Assembly (NCBI RefSeq): GCF_019175385.1
Contig: NC_083343.1
Location: 49,684,457 to 49,748,456, forward strand
Length of the DNA stretch: 64,000 bases
Direction of reading: 5' to 3'
Source: Lycium barbarum
Lineage: Eukaryota; Streptophyta; Magnoliopsida; Solanales; Solanaceae
Positions 61,374 through 64,000 of this stretch are shown piece by piece (the first letter of the stretch is position 1; each line of letters starts with the position of its first letter). Made by a program: the position numbers and the translations under genes. The notes under the pieces were generated by a model. It was given only the letters and a program-made list of their open reading frames with translations. It was not told the DNA's origin and searched no databases.

Positions 61374-61385
61374 GCTCTAATACCA
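61374..61385 (-). promoter_or_regulatory. Primer-binding site of element H
   Basis: gctctaatacca, one mismatch from the exact complement of the initiator-Met tRNA primer site. Confidence 0.82.
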
Positions 61386-61389
61386 CTTC

Positions 61390-63488
61390 TGTCACGACCC
61401 AAACCGATGAGCCGTGACAAGGGGTCTGACCTCTAGCGACCAAACACCCCTAAACACTTATCTGAAACATGTTGAACATCAATAGCCCATAAATGGCACA
61501 AACTAATCTCATAGAGAGGAGACATCCGAATTCTGTACAATCTTCATATATATATATACACACAACATGCGGAAGAACAGTGCAAGGCCACATCGTCTGA
61601 CTACTATATACAACTGTCTACAGACCTCTACTGGAATAAAGCTGTAGAAAGGATGGAACAGGGCCCCGTCGTACCCATCTATATACATCTCAAAAGAATG
61701 GCCTACCAAAATAGACTGCAACTCCGGATCGAATGGAGTGCACTGATCGCTGCTGGATGAGGGTCCTACTAAGCTGGACCACCTCCCTGTCTACCTGTAC
61801 CTGCGGGCATGAACCCAGCCCCCCGAGCAATGAGAAGTCAGTACGGATAATGTATTGAATATGTAAAGCATAAAGACAACATGTATATATGTATAGAAAT
61901 CATAAACAATATCTGATCTCATAAGCTGAAATGACTATCTGCATAAATCTGTATGAACTCGTATCTGTCGGCATCTGACTGAATCTGTATGTCGGGAAGT
62001 AGGGACATTCATAAATATATAGTAGGTACACACCTCATTGTCACATCACGGGCCACACCTTCACCCCCTGTCAAGTGTGCCTTTCTCATGTATGTACTCC
62101 AACATCATAGGCCACTTATGGACCACACATAGGCCACATCTTCACCCCTTGTCAAGTGTGCCTTTCTCACATAGAACGTAATATCATAGGTCACACCTTC
62201 ACCCCCTGTCAAGTGCGTCTTTCACTCATACCCCTGAGAATTGGAAGTAAATGCGTAGTACAAGTAAAACTGAACGACAGGATTCTCAAACAATAAAATG
62301 ATAGTTTGCCTCTCATGGGCCTTACTGAACTCATACTACTAGGACAGGAAATCATAAGATTTGTATATGGGGAAAATACCATAGCCGGGGTACGGGGACA
62401 TCAAAACTGTATTTCTCTTAGTACTTATAAGAATAGGGTAATATGGAAACTCTCTTACTCGTTTATCAGTTCATATCATAGGATCATGCCAAAAAAAAGA
62501 AGGAATAACCTTAACATACCTTGCCATATATCAAATCGCCCAACTTCTACTTCTTGAACTTGTAAATCTACAATTAAAATAACATAAGCCTTAATTAGGC
62601 TACTTGCTTTCCTTACTAATCATCCCCAAGCATGTATAAAGCTTAACGAATCATAGATGACCATCTCCTTTATAAGCTTACAATGATAGCGCCTATATAT
62701 ATCAAAATACACGTAAATCCATCCCTAATCATTTCTTTAAAATAGTCTCATGCCACTACCTTACCCTTCATCAATCTATCACTTCCACAAATACCCTTTC
62801 TTTACCTAAAATCACTTAAGCTCTTGATAGCAAACTCAAATACAAGGGTAGGAATCATTTACATACCTTGAGGGGTCAAGAATCCCAAGAATCACTTTAA
62901 CTTCACCTCCCTAAGTTTCCCATTCTTGGAGAAACCCTAGAAACAACCTTCTTCTTCACAAACTCGGGTTTACGTGGTCCGGGTCTTGTCAAAGCTTAAC
63001 TACTATGCCATAAATGTTGGGAGAGCAAAGTATTAGGGTTTTCTGATCTGGGAATGAGAGAAATAATACATAAAGTCATGGACCACGTATTTATACTCAG
63101 AGAATTAAATGCTTCAGTGGTCCGCTTCGACGAGCGGGTCGACGACCCGTGAACGTGTCGACGGTCCGTCGACGTGCTCGTCGTCTTGCGCCTGCAGAAT
63201 GCAGGGTTGCGGAACCCCGTCGATGCCGCACAACATCGGTCCGTCGACAGGTTCGGCGACCCGTCGATCTTGACTGGTGTCTGCAGACTTTTCCAATTCG
63301 GTTCAGATCGCGTCGATTCGATTCGTTCAACTTCTAACCCCGTTGTTCACCAGGAATTCCTACAGGTACCATTGCACACGAGGTAGGACACTTTGTATCT
63401 CCAAAACTCAGGCTCGGGTCTCAATTCCCAAGTCATACCCAATTAGGAAATCATAAGTTCTGCCACTACGAAGACGAGGGGTGTAACA
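61390..63488 (-). repeat. Element H 5' LTR
   Basis: Runs tgtcacgaccc to gtgtaaca, 2.1 kb, the shortest complete LTR here. Shared core at 61785-61870 (hairpin imperfect), ggccacaccttcaccccctg repeats at 62040-62225 (three to four units), TATA-like tataaata at 63088-63095 on the minus strand, and palindrome array at 63115-63275. Confidence 0.9.
63115..63275 (-). promoter_or_regulatory. GTCGACGG-type palindrome array upstream of H TATA box
   Basis: Repeated blocks gtcgacgacccgt, gtcgacggtccgtcgac, catcggtccgtcgac and cggcgacccgtcgat. The central CGGTCCG is the same as in the B, C and F arrays, but the flanks are GTCGA...TCGAC instead of ATA...TAT. It lies about 20 bp upstream, in element sense, of the TATA box. 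Overlapping open frames on both strands are by-products of the GC-rich repeat. Confidence 0.65.
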
Positions 63489-64000
63489 CTCTCGTTCTCA
63501 TCTAGATGTCCTCCTCTATGTCTGACTCAGATACAACTCGATAAAAAAACCTAATTCACAAATCTAGACTTTAGAACTGGGAAACATTATTCAGTAAAAG
63601 AGCTCCATCAATCCTTCTCTATGTAATAGGGATCCAAACACAAAACCCTTTCCTAGTTGGTCAATGACACACACGTAGGGTTTATGTAGTATTTGGATTC
63701 TTTCCTTGTTAAGTCCCCTTCTAATATGTGTAGAAGGATTACTCGTAAAAATATGTCAAGGAATCTTTCATACTTGACCGCCAAGTTATTTCCATAATTC
63801 TGCAAATTCTAATTGTTGTAGGACTTGCCCTGGAACATGTTCACGAACCTGTTTCATCCACCTGGTTCGTCTGCCTCTGAATCTCTACACTATCTGAGAT
63901 AGAGCATGTTCTTATACCTGTTCCACCAATCTTTTTTTCATTCTTCATCTGTCATTGAACAGCGTCTGATATAGTGGCTGGAACATGCTAACAGACCTTT
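63489..64000 (-). repeat. Unclassified dispersed repeat, copy 2
   Basis: From 63529 onward this matches 1378-1985 in the same orientation, with about 140 bp missing after ggatcca (63632). It continues off the right edge. It is the sequence into which element H inserted. No intact frame spans it. Confidence 0.6.

Larger units (their letters stand above)
60520..63488 (-). mobile_element. Element H: Ty3/gypsy remnant (gag 5' part and 5' LTR)
   Basis: Minus-strand element with 5' LTR 61390-63488, primer site and the first about 220 codons of gag. J inserted within gag at 60519/60520, and the rest of H (pol, 3' LTR) is absent from the window, presumably removed in the deletion that ends at 46036. 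The right target pentamer would be ctctc (63489-63493). Confidence 0.85.

Noticed and set aside
63097..63386. Several GC-rich Arg/Asp-rich open frames on both strands
   Set aside because: They come from the palindromic promoter array of LTR H, not from a gene.

Overview
The window looks like a heterochromatic, gene-free stretch of a large flowering-plant genome. The LTR and gag-pol types suggest a eudicot, probably Solanaceae; this is inferred from element type and not from any host gene. I found no convincing host gene, rRNA, tRNA or CRISPR array. Nearly every base belongs to LTR retrotransposons. Most are Ty3/gypsy chromoviruses of Tekay/Del type: gag-pol in one frame, initiator-Met tRNA primer site, LTRs of about 2.1-3.3 kb ending TGTTAy...GTGACA, and a degenerate C-terminal chromodomain-like end after integrase.

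Left part (1-46036). The deepest layer is an old Ty1/copia element on the minus strand. Its gag is split into a coiled-coil part (45844-46036) and a zinc-knuckle part (2976-3633). Between them sits gypsy element E (3634-45843). E's left LTR is split by element A (4438-37981, target duplication CGGGG). A's left LTR holds truncated element B (5004-10116). A's RNase H region holds element C (13102-32425, target duplication ATGCT). C's left LTR holds element D (14232-22845, plus strand, target duplication CTAGG). D is the youngest layer I could measure (LTRs about 1.4% different by hand count) and carries only an open gag, with no pol. E's right LTR holds solo LTR F (42113-45393).

Right part (46037-64000). 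A deletion joins the copia remnant to a truncated LTR (K, 46037-48465). K abuts element J (48466-60519, plus strand). J has a nearly complete but interrupted gag-pol, its 5' LTR has lost its first half, and its 3' LTR is split by solo LTR L (55266-58401). J sits in the gag of element H (60520-63488, minus strand). The last 0.5 kb repeats, in the same orientation, a sequence at 1378-1985.

The coding regions are mostly decayed, and most premature stops look like C-to-T changes expected from cytosine methylation. The best candidates for something under-described are: the gag-only element D; a short hairpin core shared by all the otherwise dissimilar LTR families, with apparently compensatory stem changes; family-specific palindrome or repeat arrays placed just upstream of the LTR TATA box; and a 20-nt palindrome just before the polypurine tract in both autonomous and gag-only elements.
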